A stretch of 64,000 nucleotides of DNA from contig JBKBPL010000003.1 of NCBI GenBank assembly GCA_046293075.1, positions 1 through 64,000 of the forward strand. Direction: 5' to 3'. The stretch is from Ga0077530 sp046293075. GTDB taxonomy: Bacteria > Pseudomonadota > Alphaproteobacteria > Rhizobiales > Hyphomicrobiaceae. Position numbers and translations under genes: made by a program. This document shows positions 43,822 to 51,617 of this stretch, in pieces; position 1 is the first letter of the stretch, and every line of letters begins with the position of its first letter. A model generated the notes under the pieces. It was not told the DNA's origin. It searched no databases and saw only the letters and a list, made by a program, of their open reading frames with translations.

Positions 43822-44670
43822 TCAGGCCGCATCGCTCTGCGCGACGACCTCCACGACTTTTGCCCATACCTCGCTCGGGAGCGGAATGGCGATGCCAAAC
43901 GTCGCCGTCAGTGTATCGGCGAACTGGTCGACGCTGGTGATCCGCTGCTCTTCCACCATGCCGGGCGTGATGCGGCGCAGCCGGTCATTCTGCAGCGCCA
44001 CATAACCCTCCGGCGTATGGCGGAAGAGCGCGAGCGATCGGGTGAAGGGTGAGGCCGGCGCCTCGCTCAGCCAGTGATGCATGGCGAGCATGGCCGCCTC
44101 GTCGCGCCGGTTCGTCTGGAAATCGAAGCTGCGCGCCAGCCCGAGCTGGTGATTCCTGAAACGTAGCCAGCCGTCATCGCTCCTCGTGATGGAGAAGTCG
44201 AATCCGCGTTGTCGGATCGGCCCCACCTTCATCGGAACCGGCCCGATGAGGGCATCGGCCACGCCGACCTCCGCGAGGTAGGGCTGTTCGAGGTCGACCC
44301 TCAACGTGAGGTGATTGCCGATGACGATATCGCCGAGAGTCTCCCGGTTGACGGCGCCGCACAGGCGCGCGACGCGGAAGCCGAGCGCGGCGAGCGCTGC
44401 CCCGAGCAAGCCGTTCATCTCGTAGCACCAGCCGCCGCGTTGTCTCGCGACCATCTTGGCGAAGGCGTCCTGTGGATCGATCGATGAGGGCCAGCCCATG
44501 AAGGCATCCAGGGCCTCCCATGTGAAGCTCAGGAGATGGGCGCGATGGATTGCAGCCAGCGCCTCGAAGTCGGCTCTCGCTGGCCGCGGCAGGCCGATGC
44601 GCACAAGGTACGCGCCGAGTTGTGCGTCGGTCAGGGGCGCGACCGCTTCGGTCGTTTGGGAATGGGGCAT
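43822..44670 (-). CDS. Arylamine N-acetyltransferase homologue with altered catalytic acid
   Basis: A 282-residue NAT-family protein. Known NATs move an acetyl group from acetyl-CoA to arylamines or hydrazines through a Cys-His-Asp triad. Here the Cys lies in RQRGGWCYEMNGLLG (Cys82) and His120 in IGNHLTLRVDL, as expected, but the position of the Asp (usually in DVGFG) reads AEVGVAD, with Glu134 in its place. The loop before it is one residue short. The early FENLD-type motif is also changed (FTWEALD). It may use another acyl donor or have altered activity. AAGGAAA precedes the ATG. Confidence 0.83.
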   Translation of the reverse strand: MPHSQTTEAVAPLTDAQLGAYLVRIGLPRPARADFEALAAIHRAHLLSFTWEALDAFMGWPSSIDPQDAFAKMVARQRGGWCYEMNGLLGAALAALGFRVARLCGAVNRETLGDIVIGNHLTLRVDLEQPYLAEVGVADALIGPVPMKVGPIRQRGFDFSITRSDDGWLRFRNHQLGLARSFDFQTNRRDEAAMLAMHHWLSEAPASPFTRSLALFRHTPEGYVALQNDRLRRITPGMVEEQRITSVDQFADTLTATFGIAIPLPSEVWAKVVEVVAQSDAA

Positions 44671-44740
44671 TTCTGGTTTCCTTTCATGCAGCCGCGCCGG
44701 CCTTGGCTCGAGTTCGGGAACAGGTCCTTCGCGGGAGAGA

Positions 44741-45361
44741 TCAATCGTGCTTGCTCGACTTTCTCGCCGCCTCGACGAGGGCGCGGATGACCCAGAGCTT
44801 CAGTCGCCGCACGTCCGCATCCTCGAGCTGCAGCACGTCCTTGACGACGATGAAAGCCTCAGGACCCAAAACCAGGCCAAGCGCGCGCGTCAGCTCGCGC
44901 AAGGCCGCGGGCCTGAACTCGCCGCGTGCGGGCTCGAGCGCGGCCTCAATCAAGGGCGTGCGCCGGTTCTGCCGCTTGGGCAGCTTGCCGTCGTCATCTC
45001 TGTGCCCGCCTTGCTGTATGGTGTGCGCGAGCATGGAGCGCAGAAGTGGCTCGTTCGCGGCAATCATATCGTCGAGCGCGGCGTCCGCCCGCAGCAGACG
45101 CTCGACGGGATCGCGCGTGCGCACGCCCTCGAACACTTCGCCAGGTCCAGGCACGGCAACATCGACTGCGGCTTCGACGAGCAGGGCATCGATGCTTGGA
45201 AAGTAGCGATAGGCCGTCGCGCGCGAGACGAGGGCGGCCTCGGCGACCTCCTCGAGCGACGGGTTTCGGCCTTCCTTCAGAAGCCGCGCTGCCGCCTGGA
45301 GGAGATCCTTGCGCGTGCGCGTCTTCTGGTTCGAGCGCCGGTCCTTTTCGGTGCCTGTCAC
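44741..45361 (-). CDS. TetR-family transcriptional regulator
   Basis: A 206-residue TetR-type repressor. The N-terminal helix-turn-helix is SLEEVAEAALVSRATAYRYF (about 37-56), followed by a helical ligand domain. GTG 45361 is taken as the start. It lies one base beyond the stop of the preceding gene, implying coupled translation. The two genes share a promoter whose spacer holds a perfect 14-bp palindrome, presumably its own operator. Targets may include the SnoaL-like gene and itself. Confidence 0.85.
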   Translation of the reverse strand: MTGTEKDRRSNQKTRTRKDLLQAAARLLKEGRNPSLEEVAEAALVSRATAYRYFPSIDALLVEAAVDVAVPGPGEVFEGVRTRDPVERLLRADAALDDMIAANEPLLRSMLAHTIQQGGHRDDDGKLPKRQNRRTPLIEAALEPARGEFRPAALRELTRALGLVLGPEAFIVVKDVLQLEDADVRRLKLWVIRALVEAARKSSKHD

Positions 45362-45362
45362 G

Positions 45363-45785
45363 TCAGTCCTGTGGCAGTTGCCGCATGATGGCAGCGTGGT
45401 CGATCCAGACGTTCTCGCGCTTGATGGCGCCGTCGTCTGCGAACTCCATGACATGCAGCAGCCGGAACTCGAGGGGGCGATTGCGTCCCTCGAGCCCGAA
45501 AGGCCGCCCGGGCGCCCTGCCGCTCCACACGGATTCGTCGACCATGAAGTTCTGGCCATAGAGGCGCTTCACGCACCGAACCTTACTCTCGGACAGATCG
45601 AGGAAGAGCGTCTCGTAGAACTTGCGCGCCCCCTCGCGGTCATGCGCCGGGCCGAACGGCCAGCCGACAATGTCGTGCTCGACGTCCTCGGAGAGCGTTG
45701 CGAGCACGCCTTCGATGTCATCGCGCCCTTCGAAGGCGAAGTGCTCGTCCATCATCCGGTCCATCTCCTGTGGGCTCAGCGCCAT
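45363..45785 (-). CDS. SnoaL/NTF2-like protein
   Basis: A 140-residue protein with the NTF2-like fold pattern (SnoaL-like): MDRMMDEHFAFEGRDDIEGV, EDVEHDIVGWPFGPAHDREG and RLLHVMEFADDGAIKRENVW. Such proteins are small isomerases, cyclases or dehydratases, or simply ligand-binding. AGGAGG lies 7 bases before the ATG, and the operator-promoter is immediately upstream. It is the first gene of a two-gene operon with the TetR regulator, so its ligand may be what the regulator senses. Confidence 0.82.
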   Translation of the reverse strand: MALSPQEMDRMMDEHFAFEGRDDIEGVLATLSEDVEHDIVGWPFGPAHDREGARKFYETLFLDLSESKVRCVKRLYGQNFMVDESVWSGRAPGRPFGLEGRNRPLEFRLLHVMEFADDGAIKRENVWIDHAAIMRQLPQD

Positions 45786-45819
45786 CGCACATCCTCCTGT
45801 TGTTTCGTTGGACGATATG

Positions 45820-45848
45820 CTTTTAAAGAGACAATTGTCTCATGTCAA
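45820..45848 (-). promoter_or_regulatory. Promoter of the SnoaL-like/tetR operon
   Basis: On the minus strand TTGACA (45848-45843) is followed after 17 bases by TAAAAG (45825-45820). The -35 is perfect and the -10 matches four of six positions. The 14-bp palindrome 45828-45841 fills the spacer. Confidence 0.65.
45828..45841. promoter_or_regulatory. Palindromic operator, probably for the adjacent TetR regulator
   Basis: GAGACAATTGTCTC is a perfect 14-bp palindrome placed between the -35 and -10 of the regulator's own operon. That placement is the standard geometry for TetR-type autorepression. Nothing else in the 72-base gap competes for this role. Confidence 0.75.
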
Positions 45849-45857
45849 TATCCGCAT

Positions 45858-46484
45858 CTAACTTGGCTGGTGCGCCACCGCGCGCACGGTCAACATCTTC
45901 ACGAGGTCATCGACGACAAAGCGGCTCTCGACGAGTTCCAGCCCGGCCTCGGGAACGTGCGCCTCGGTGCGACGGTCGAAGCTCGCGCCATAGGCCCAGG
46001 TAACCCAAGGCTGCCAGGCGTACGAAATGGCCCTGCGGAGCCGGCCTCGGGGGCGGACATACTCGAGCAGCCGGATCAGGCCGCCGGGCTTGACGACGCG
46101 GCCGAGTTCGCGGAGTGCCGGCACCTGCTGGTGGTTCGGGAGCACGCAGAACAGGAAGCTCGAAACGGCTGCATCGAATGAGCCGCTTGGAAAGCTGAGC
46201 GCGGTGACATCCATCTGGTAGAGGCGACCGCCCTCGGCGAGGGCAGGGCAACGCGTGCGCGCGATCGCGAGCATGGCCGGGCTCAGGTCGATGCCCGAAA
46301 CGACGGCGCCCGGCGGATAGAACGCGCAGTTTCGGCCCGTGCCAATGCCCGCATCGAGCAGGTGCCCGGACATGCCTTCGAAGAGCATGGGGCGCAGCGG
46401 ACGGTACCGCCGTCGCTCGAACGGAAGATCCAAGAGGTCGTAGAGTGGCGCGATCCGCTGGTAACGCTCGGCGTTGGTCGTCAT
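45858..46484 (-). CDS. Class I SAM-dependent methyltransferase
   Basis: A 208-residue methyltransferase. Motif I reads LLDAGIGTGRNCAFYPPGA with the acidic GIDLSPAML following. Motif II-III region is DVTALSFPSGSFDAAVSSFL and VKPGGLIRLLEYVRPRG. It resembles UbiE/phospholipid-type methyltransferases of the Methyltransf_11 group. ATG 46484 (MTTNAERYQRIAPLYDLLD) was chosen over longer in-frame starts because this is the family N-terminus. It is divergent from the acyl-CoA synthetase gene, sharing an upstream region with an inverted repeat. Confidence 0.85.
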   Translation of the reverse strand: MTTNAERYQRIAPLYDLLDLPFERRRYRPLRPMLFEGMSGHLLDAGIGTGRNCAFYPPGAVVSGIDLSPAMLAIARTRCPALAEGGRLYQMDVTALSFPSGSFDAAVSSFLFCVLPNHQQVPALRELGRVVKPGGLIRLLEYVRPRGRLRRAISYAWQPWVTWAYGASFDRRTEAHVPEAGLELVESRFVVDDLVKMLTVRAVAHQPS

Positions 46485-46497
46485 TTTCTTGGCCCTG

Positions 46498-46513
46498 ATA
46501 TGTCCAGACATAT
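46498..46513. promoter_or_regulatory. 7-2-7 inverted repeat between divergent genes
   Basis: ATATGTC (46498-46504), CA, GACATAT (46507-46513). The site lies 14 bases before the methyltransferase start and 63 before the acyl-CoA synthetase start, where a dimeric regulator such as a GntR- or MarR-type protein could control both. No such regulator gene adjoins it. Confidence 0.45.
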
Positions 46514-46575
46514 GGCCGGGGCGGCCGAGATCGGCTAGAGGTGCCACGAAACGCGCTTGGGAGGAAATGCAGCCG

Positions 46576-48666
46576 ATGACCCGATCTTTTGCCGACCGCC
46601 TGCTACGCCCGAAGCGGGTTGCCATCGTCGGGGCGTCCGGCGACCTGAAGAAGAACAACTCGCGGCCGCAGCGCTATTTGCGCAAGCACGGTTTTACCGG
46701 CACGATCTACCCGATCAATCCCGGCTACCGGGAGCTTTTTGGCGAGCCCTGCTACCCCTCGCTCGCCGACTGCCCTGAGCCGCCCGATCACGCCTATGTC
46801 ATGGTACCGACCCACGCGGTCCTCGACGTGATCCGCGATTGCGGCAGGGCGGGCGTGGCGGCCGCGACGATCTTCGCCGGCGGCTTCGCGGAGGGCGGCG
46901 AGGCCGGCAAAGCGCGCCAGGCAGCGCTGATCGCCGCTGCGCGCGAGGGCGGCGTGCGGCTCATCGGCCCGAACAGCCTCGGCGTGATCAACACGCACTG
47001 GCCGCTGACACTCTCGGCCAATGCCGTGCTGGAGCGCGAGCGCCTGCCTAAAGGCCGCACCGGTCTCGTCTCGCAATCCGGGTCGATGATTGGCGCGCTC
47101 GTCAGCCGCGGTGAGGCGCGCGGGATCGGCTTCTCGACGCTCGTCTCGATCGGCAATGAATGCGATCTCACCGTCGGCGAGATCGCCTCCATGCTCGTCG
47201 ATGACCCCGATACCGACGTGATCCTGCTCTTCCTCGAGACCATGCGCGATCCCATGGGCGTGGCCGCCATGGCTGCCAGGGCACACGAGGCAGGCAAGCC
47301 CGTCATGGCCTATGTGCTCGGGCGCTCCGATCTCGGTCAGTCGCTCGCGCAGTCGCATACTGGCGCCATGGTCGGTGAGACGCGCGCGCTCGATGCCTTC
47401 CTCGCAGACTGCGGCATTATGCGCCTCGACCATTTCGAGAGCCTCATCGAGGCACCCCTGCTCGTGAAGGGACGCACGCCGCCGAAGGGCAAGCGCGTTG
47501 CCGTGACGACCACGACGGGCGGCGCGGCGGCGCTGGTGGTGGATCATCTGGGTGCGCGCGGCATTGAGGTCGTACCGGCTGCAGAGGAACTGAGCGCGGG
47601 CCTCTCAGCGTTCAAGATCGACGTCGCGCCGGGCGCGCCGATCGCCGATCTCACCATGGCCGGCACCAGGCCCGAGGTCGTCGACACCGTCATGTCGAGC
47701 TTCATGGCCGATCCGCGCGTCGACGCGGTGGTGGTCGGCGTCGGTTCATCGGCGGAGTATTTTCCCGAGCTCGCTGTCGCGCCACTCGCCAAATGGGCAA
47801 CCTCAGAAAAGCCGATCGTCACATTCCTGCTGCCCAATGCAACACGCTCCCTGGAGCTACTGGCCGACGCAGGCATCGCAGGCTTCCGGACGCCGGAGTC
47901 GTGCGCCGATGCGCTCGGCGCCTATCTCGACTGGACCCCGCCGCGCGCGAAGGCGACGAGGCCGTTGCCGCCAGCCGCGCGCACCGAGCTCGATCGCGCG
48001 CAGGGGGCTGCAGTGCTGAACGAGCGACGCGCACTCGCGCTGTTCGCCGCGCTCGGCGTGCCGGTACCGGCGATCGCGCAGGTGAGCGAAGCCGCCGGCG
48101 TCGATGCGTTGAAGCTCGCTTATCCGGTAGTCGCCAAGATTCTCTCGGCTGACATTGCGCACAAGAGCGAGGTGGGTGGTGTAACGGTCGGCCTTGCCGA
48201 TGCTGGCGCGCTGAAGACGGCGGTCACCACGCTCCTGACAGAGGTACCGAAGAAGGCAGCCGGCGCGCGCATCGAGGGCGTGGTCGTACAGCAGATGGTC
48301 AAAGGCCTCGGCGAAGCGATCGTCGGCTTTCGGCGCGATCCGCGCGTCGGCCCGCTCATTGCGGTCGGCGTCGGCGGGATCCTCGCCGAAGTCTATGGCG
48401 ATGTTGCCATACGCCCGGCGCCGGTCGATCTTGCTGTGGCTCAGGCCATGATCGCCGAGGTCAAGGGCTTCGCGCCCCTGCGGGGCTTCCGCGGCCTGCC
48501 GGAGGGTGACCTTGACGCTCTGGCCGCCGTCGTCGCCGCCGTTTCGACTCTGGCACTGGCCGAGGCGCCGCGTATCGCCGAGGCCGAGATCAACCCCGTC
48601 ATCGTGCGCGCGAAGGGGCAGGGTGCCGTGGCAGTTGACGGGCTGGTCGTCTTCGCCAAGGATTGA
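46576..48666 (+). CDS. ADP-forming acyl-CoA synthetase (acetate--CoA ligase family, fused subunits)
   Basis: A 696-residue fused ACD-type enzyme making an acyl-CoA from an acid, CoA and ATP, releasing ADP. An N-terminal CoA-binding domain (VAIVGASGDLKKNNSRPQRY) leads to CoA-ligase domains with SQSGSMIGALVSRGEARGIG and the phospho-acceptor His261 in QSHTGAMVGE. The C-terminal ATP-grasp part holds YPVVAKILSADIAHKSEVGG. GGGAGGAA precedes two in-frame ATGs (46567 and 46576), so the start is uncertain by three codons. The nitrile hydratase-like genes follow 25 bases downstream, which suggests one transcript. Confidence 0.88.
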   Translation: MTRSFADRLLRPKRVAIVGASGDLKKNNSRPQRYLRKHGFTGTIYPINPGYRELFGEPCYPSLADCPEPPDHAYVMVPTHAVLDVIRDCGRAGVAAATIFAGGFAEGGEAGKARQAALIAAAREGGVRLIGPNSLGVINTHWPLTLSANAVLERERLPKGRTGLVSQSGSMIGALVSRGEARGIGFSTLVSIGNECDLTVGEIASMLVDDPDTDVILLFLETMRDPMGVAAMAARAHEAGKPVMAYVLGRSDLGQSLAQSHTGAMVGETRALDAFLADCGIMRLDHFESLIEAPLLVKGRTPPKGKRVAVTTTTGGAAALVVDHLGARGIEVVPAAEELSAGLSAFKIDVAPGAPIADLTMAGTRPEVVDTVMSSFMADPRVDAVVVGVGSSAEYFPELAVAPLAKWATSEKPIVTFLLPNATRSLELLADAGIAGFRTPESCADALGAYLDWTPPRAKATRPLPPAARTELDRAQGAAVLNERRALALFAALGVPVPAIAQVSEAAGVDALKLAYPVVAKILSADIAHKSEVGGVTVGLADAGALKTAVTTLLTEVPKKAAGARIEGVVVQQMVKGLGEAIVGFRRDPRVGPLIAVGVGGILAEVYGDVAIRPAPVDLAVAQAMIAEVKGFAPLRGFRGLPEGDLDALAAVVAAVSTLALAEAPRIAEAEINPVIVRAKGQGAVAVDGLVVFAKD

Positions 48667-48691
48667 GCGCGCAGAAGCAGAGGAGGTAGAG

Positions 48692-49021
48692 ATGGCCGAG
48701 CGCGGCGTGCACGACATGGGGGGCGAGCCCGGCGGGCCCATCGACACGCACGAGCATGTGCCGACGCTGTCGGAGCGCCGCGTCGATGCCCTCATGCAAC
48801 TCATGCGTTCAAATCCACGCAGCTACTGGGTCGTCGACGAAATGCGCCGCACGATCGAGAGCCTGACGCCCGAGCACTACAACGCCTCCGGCTATTACGA
48901 GAAATGGGCCTACGCGATGCGCGGCCTGCTGATCGAGAAGGGCGTTGTGACCGAGGCGGAGATGGACCGCAAGCTTGCTGAGGTGAAGGCGCGCATCGCG
49001 GTGCAGTCGGAGAAATGCTGA
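48692..49021 (+). CDS. Nitrile hydratase beta-subunit N-terminal part / thiocyanate hydrolase beta-like
   Basis: A 109-residue protein opening with ERGVHDMGGEPGGPID, the start typical of nitrile hydratase beta (VHDMGG) and thiocyanate hydrolase beta subunits, then a helical segment ending in KWAYAMRGLLIEKGVVT. It has only the N-terminal portion of a normal 220-residue nitrile hydratase beta; the rest is in the next gene. AGGAGG lies 5 bases before the ATG. The TGATG overlap with the following gene implies coupled translation. The beta subunit supplies part of the active-site lid and holds alpha in a heteromer. Confidence 0.84.
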   Translation: MAERGVHDMGGEPGGPIDTHEHVPTLSERRVDALMQLMRSNPRSYWVVDEMRRTIESLTPEHYNASGYYEKWAYAMRGLLIEKGVVTEAEMDRKLAEVKARIAVQSEKC

Positions 49022-49344
49022 TGGCTGCGTTCGAGGTCGGCCAAGCGGTCAAGGTGCGTGCGGAGCATCCGCAACAGCCGCAGCCCATTCACATCCGCAC
49101 GCCCTGGTATCTGCGCGGCAAGCACGGCGTGATCGAGCGCCGCATCGGCGCGTTCCACAACCCCGAGCATCTTGCCGTCGGCCGGTACGATACGCCGGAA
49201 ATAACGCTCTATTGGGTGAGGTTTACGATGGATGAGCTTTGGGCCGGCGAGGGAAGCTACAGTCCGAATGACAATCTCGTGGTCGAGATCTACGAGCACT
49301 GGCTCGAGACTGAGGATGGCGACAGCGCGCGGAGGGCGGCATGA
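49021..49344 (+). CDS. Nitrile hydratase beta-subunit C-terminal (SH3-like) part / thiocyanate hydrolase alpha-like
   Basis: A 107-residue protein with the SH3-like barrel that forms the C-terminal half of nitrile hydratase beta: FEVGQAVKVRAEHPQQPQPI, HIRTPWYLRGKHGVIERRIG and the closing TMDELWAGEG. It starts at ATG 49021, overlapping the preceding stop by one base (an ATG at 49015 is an alternative), and ends in a 4-base ATGA overlap with the next gene. Splitting of beta into two polypeptides is the gene plan of thiocyanate hydrolase and of a minority of nitrile hydratases. Confidence 0.84.
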   Translation: MAAFEVGQAVKVRAEHPQQPQPIHIRTPWYLRGKHGVIERRIGAFHNPEHLAVGRYDTPEITLYWVRFTMDELWAGEGSYSPNDNLVVEIYEHWLETEDGDSARRAA

Positions 49345-50027
49345 CCCATGATCACGACCATGACCATGATCACGGTCATGAACATCACGAAGGACACGAC
49401 GATCGGCACGCGCACGGCCCCTTCCAGCCCGACATCAAGGAACCGACCGAGGAATGGGAGTTCCTTGAGATCGCCATGCGCGAGCTGCTGATCGAGAAGG
49501 GTATCATCACGGCACGCGAAGTGGAGGACATGATCGAGGAATGGGACGGCAAGGTTCCGGAGAACGGGGCCCGTGTCGTCGCGCGCGCTTGGACCGACCC
49601 GGCCTTCAAGGCGCGCCTCTTGGCGGACGGCAATGCGGGCGTCCAGGAAATGGGCTTGGACCTCCCGGGGCTTAAGCTTGTCGTGCTCGAGAATACGCCC
49701 AAAGTGCACCACATGGTCGTGTGCACGCTCTGCTCCTGCTATCCGCGCACGATCCTCGGCCTGCCGCCGCTGTGGTACAAGTCCCGTGCCTACCGGACGC
49801 GCACGGTGCGTGAGCCGCGCGCGGTGCTCGCGGAGTTCGGCACGGAACTCCCCGACAGCGTCGAGGTGCGGGTTGTCGATTCGACGGCGGACTGCCGTTA
49901 TCTCGTGATGCCCATGCGGCCCGCCGGCACGGACGGCTGGAGCGCGGAGGAACTCGCCCGTCTCGTGACCCGCGACAGCATGATCGGCACGGCCCAAGCG
50001 CTCAACCCGGACGGGGTGCGGGGGTAA
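49341..50027 (+). CDS. Cobalt-type nitrile hydratase alpha / thiocyanate hydrolase gamma-like subunit with His-rich leader
   Basis: The 228-residue metal-binding catalytic subunit. The claw motif is VCTLCSCYPR with Cys128, Cys131 and Cys133; Thr between the first two Cys marks the cobalt class (iron enzymes have Ser). LGLPPLWYKSRAYRTRTVRE follows, as in the family. Residues 2-26 are almost entirely His, Asp and Glu, an unusual extension that could bind or store the metal. No P47K/P14K-type activator or amidase gene is seen in the window. Thiocyanate hydrolase and nitrile hydratase activities cannot be told apart with confidence. Confidence 0.88.
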   Translation: MTHDHDHDHDHGHEHHEGHDDRHAHGPFQPDIKEPTEEWEFLEIAMRELLIEKGIITAREVEDMIEEWDGKVPENGARVVARAWTDPAFKARLLADGNAGVQEMGLDLPGLKLVVLENTPKVHHMVVCTLCSCYPRTILGLPPLWYKSRAYRTRTVREPRAVLAEFGTELPDSVEVRVVDSTADCRYLVMPMRPAGTDGWSAEELARLVTRDSMIGTAQALNPDGVRG

Positions 50028-50048
50028 CGCCGCTCCCCGCAGCGCAGA

Positions 50049-50076
50049 TTGACGGGCAGAGGGGCGCGGCTATAGT
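50049..50076 (+). promoter_or_regulatory. Promoter of tRNA-Leu
   Basis: TTGACG (50049-50054), 16-base spacer, TATAGT (50071-50076), 12 bases before the tRNA. Five of six positions match consensus in both hexamers, which makes this among the strongest promoters in the window. Confidence 0.75.
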
Positions 50077-50087
50077 GCCGCGCCGTT

Positions 50088-50174
50088 GCCTCAGTGGCGG
50101 AACCGGTAGACGCGGCAGACTCAAAATCTGTTGCCCGCAAGGGCGTGGGGGTTCGAGTCCCTCCTGAGGCACCA
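50088..50174 (+). tRNA. tRNA-Leu (anticodon CAA)
   Basis: An 87-nt class II tRNA. The acceptor stem pairs GCCTCAG with CTGAGGC, followed by A and an encoded CCA. Anticodon loop CTCAAAA carries CAA at 50122-50124. The long variable arm (TGCCCGCAAGGGCGT) is typical of leucine tRNAs, and the T-loop reads TTCGAGT. It decodes UUG. Confidence 0.95.
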
Positions 50175-50239
50175 CGGCAAGTCCTATCTTCGACAGCCGG
50201 AATAAGGACGTCGTTCGCGATCGTGACCGCCAGAGAGCC

Positions 50240-50510
50240 GCATCGCGGGCGGCATGTTGCAGGCTCCCCGCGGCGGGCCTCCGCATTGGGGCCGTGCGCG
50301 ATCCGAAAGCTCGGTGCACAGGACCGGCATCGGGATCTTGCCGGAGGCGCCGGGCGGCAACTCATCGCGGTTGATGAGCTCCATCGGCATCTCGAAGTCG
50401 GTGAGGGGGGCACGGCAGCGCGCCACCTGCTTTCCCGAGATCGAGCGTGGCCCGCTCGCTGAGCGCGACGGCGCCGATCGGCTGCTCAACCCGCCGCGCC
50501 GTTGCCGACG
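50240..50510 (-). pseudogene. Decayed C-terminal fragment of an AMP-forming acyl-CoA synthetase
   Basis: On the minus strand one frame reads GAVALSERATLDLG and, after a frame change, continues KQVARCRAPLTDFEMPMELI then NRDELPPGASGKIPM. This is the pattern of the C-terminal domain of AMP-forming CoA ligases: a lipid/Arg-rich strand, a CRAxLTDFKVP-like segment and a PRxASGK motif with the catalytic Lys. No start codon, N-terminal domain or ATP motif is present, so it is a remnant. It abuts tRNA-Leu, a usual integration point. The rest of the gap between tRNA and lactonase shows nothing else. Confidence 0.55.
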
Positions 50511-50532
50511 CCCGACATGGCGGACTGCGGTC

Positions 50533-51459
50533 CTACGTGTTGAGATAGTGAAGCTTTGCGCCCGGGTGAGCCCAGGGCATGCTGACGAGACGCCCGGTCA
50601 TCGAAAGCGTGACGTAGGCGGTTTTGAGGTCCTTGCCGCCGAAGCAGATGTTCGTGACGTAGGCATCGCCAGCGATCGGGATGTGGCGGACATGGGCGCC
50701 ATCCGGAGAGAGGATCGTGATGCCGGGATTGAAGAGCGTCGCGACGCAGACATTGCCGGCCGCGTCGACAGCCATGGAGTCGAACAGATTGAAGCCCCCG
50801 ACGCCCGCTACAAGTCGACCGCCATTCGGCGACGGCCAAGGGGCCCGTGCGACCTCGCCGGGCGCGGTGATGTCGTAGGCCCACACGCGGCCCGTCCAGG
50901 TTTCAGCAACATAGAGCGTGCGGCCGTCCGGCGAGAGCGCGCAGCCGTTCGGTGTCATCAGCGGGAAGGCCACCTCCTTGATGAGGCTGCCGTCGGCCTT
51001 TGCATAATAAACGCAGCCGCGGTCCTGCTCGCGCTCGCGCACCTTGCCGAGATCCGTGAAGTAGAAGCCGCCGTGCGCGTCGAAGACGAGGTCGTTCGGG
51101 CCATTGAGCTTGTGATTGGGTCCGTGGGTGTAGAGGACGTCGACGCGGCCCGTCGCGAGATCGACGCGCTCGATGCGCCCGCCCTTGTAGTCCTCGGCCT
51201 GCATGTGCGGCCGGAGCGTGCCGTCGCGGCGGACCCACGCGAAGCCGCCGTTGTTGCAGATGTAGCAGGCCCCGTCCGGCCCCATGGCGGCGCCATTGGG
51301 GCCGCCGCCGGTCTTGGCGACGACTTCCGTGCGCCCGTCCGGAAGTACGCGGGTCAGTGTGCCGCGCTCGATCTCGACGAGCAGCACAGAGCCGTCCGGC
51401 ATGGCAATGGGGCCTTCCGGAAAGCGGAGGCCGGAGGCGATCTCGGTGATCTCGGTCAT
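50533..51459 (-). CDS. SMP-30/gluconolactonase/LRE-family protein
   Basis: A 308-residue six-bladed beta-propeller lactonase of the SMP-30 family. The N-terminus IASGLRFPEGPIAMPDGSVL, a metal-site Asn in GGGPNGAAMGPDGACYICNN, GPNDLVFDAHGGFYFTD and the Asp in CALSPDGRTLYVAETWTGRV are typical. These Ca/Zn enzymes open sugar lactones. The start is ATG 51459, dropping an upstream in-frame extension of 60 low-quality residues. It is read toward the tRNA and may act with the sugar genes to its right. Confidence 0.88.
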   Translation of the reverse strand: MTEITEIASGLRFPEGPIAMPDGSVLLVEIERGTLTRVLPDGRTEVVAKTGGGPNGAAMGPDGACYICNNGGFAWVRRDGTLRPHMQAEDYKGGRIERVDLATGRVDVLYTHGPNHKLNGPNDLVFDAHGGFYFTDLGKVREREQDRGCVYYAKADGSLIKEVAFPLMTPNGCALSPDGRTLYVAETWTGRVWAYDITAPGEVARAPWPSPNGGRLVAGVGGFNLFDSMAVDAAGNVCVATLFNPGITILSPDGAHVRHIPIAGDAYVTNICFGGKDLKTAYVTLSMTGRLVSMPWAHPGAKLHYLNT

Positions 51460-51617
51460 GGGGCACCATCGGAATAGAGGCGGGTGCTCAGGCTGGCACG
51501 CACGTGGAGGCGATGCAAGCTGGAGGCGAGAGACTGGCGTCGCCGGGTCGCGCGATCGGGAGGCGAAATCTGATAGACTTCTTTCGGCGCCTTTGTCCGG
51601 CGCTGAGGAGCTTGCCG

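Noticed and set aside
48692..50027. Annotating the three genes as true thiocyanate hydrolase
   Set aside because: Gene order and split beta fit, but substrate-defining residues could not be compared without alignment. A neutral name was kept.
50254..51477. 407-residue plus-strand frame over the SMP-30 lactonase
   Set aside because: The minus strand carries a complete propeller lactonase with the expected metal-site motifs.
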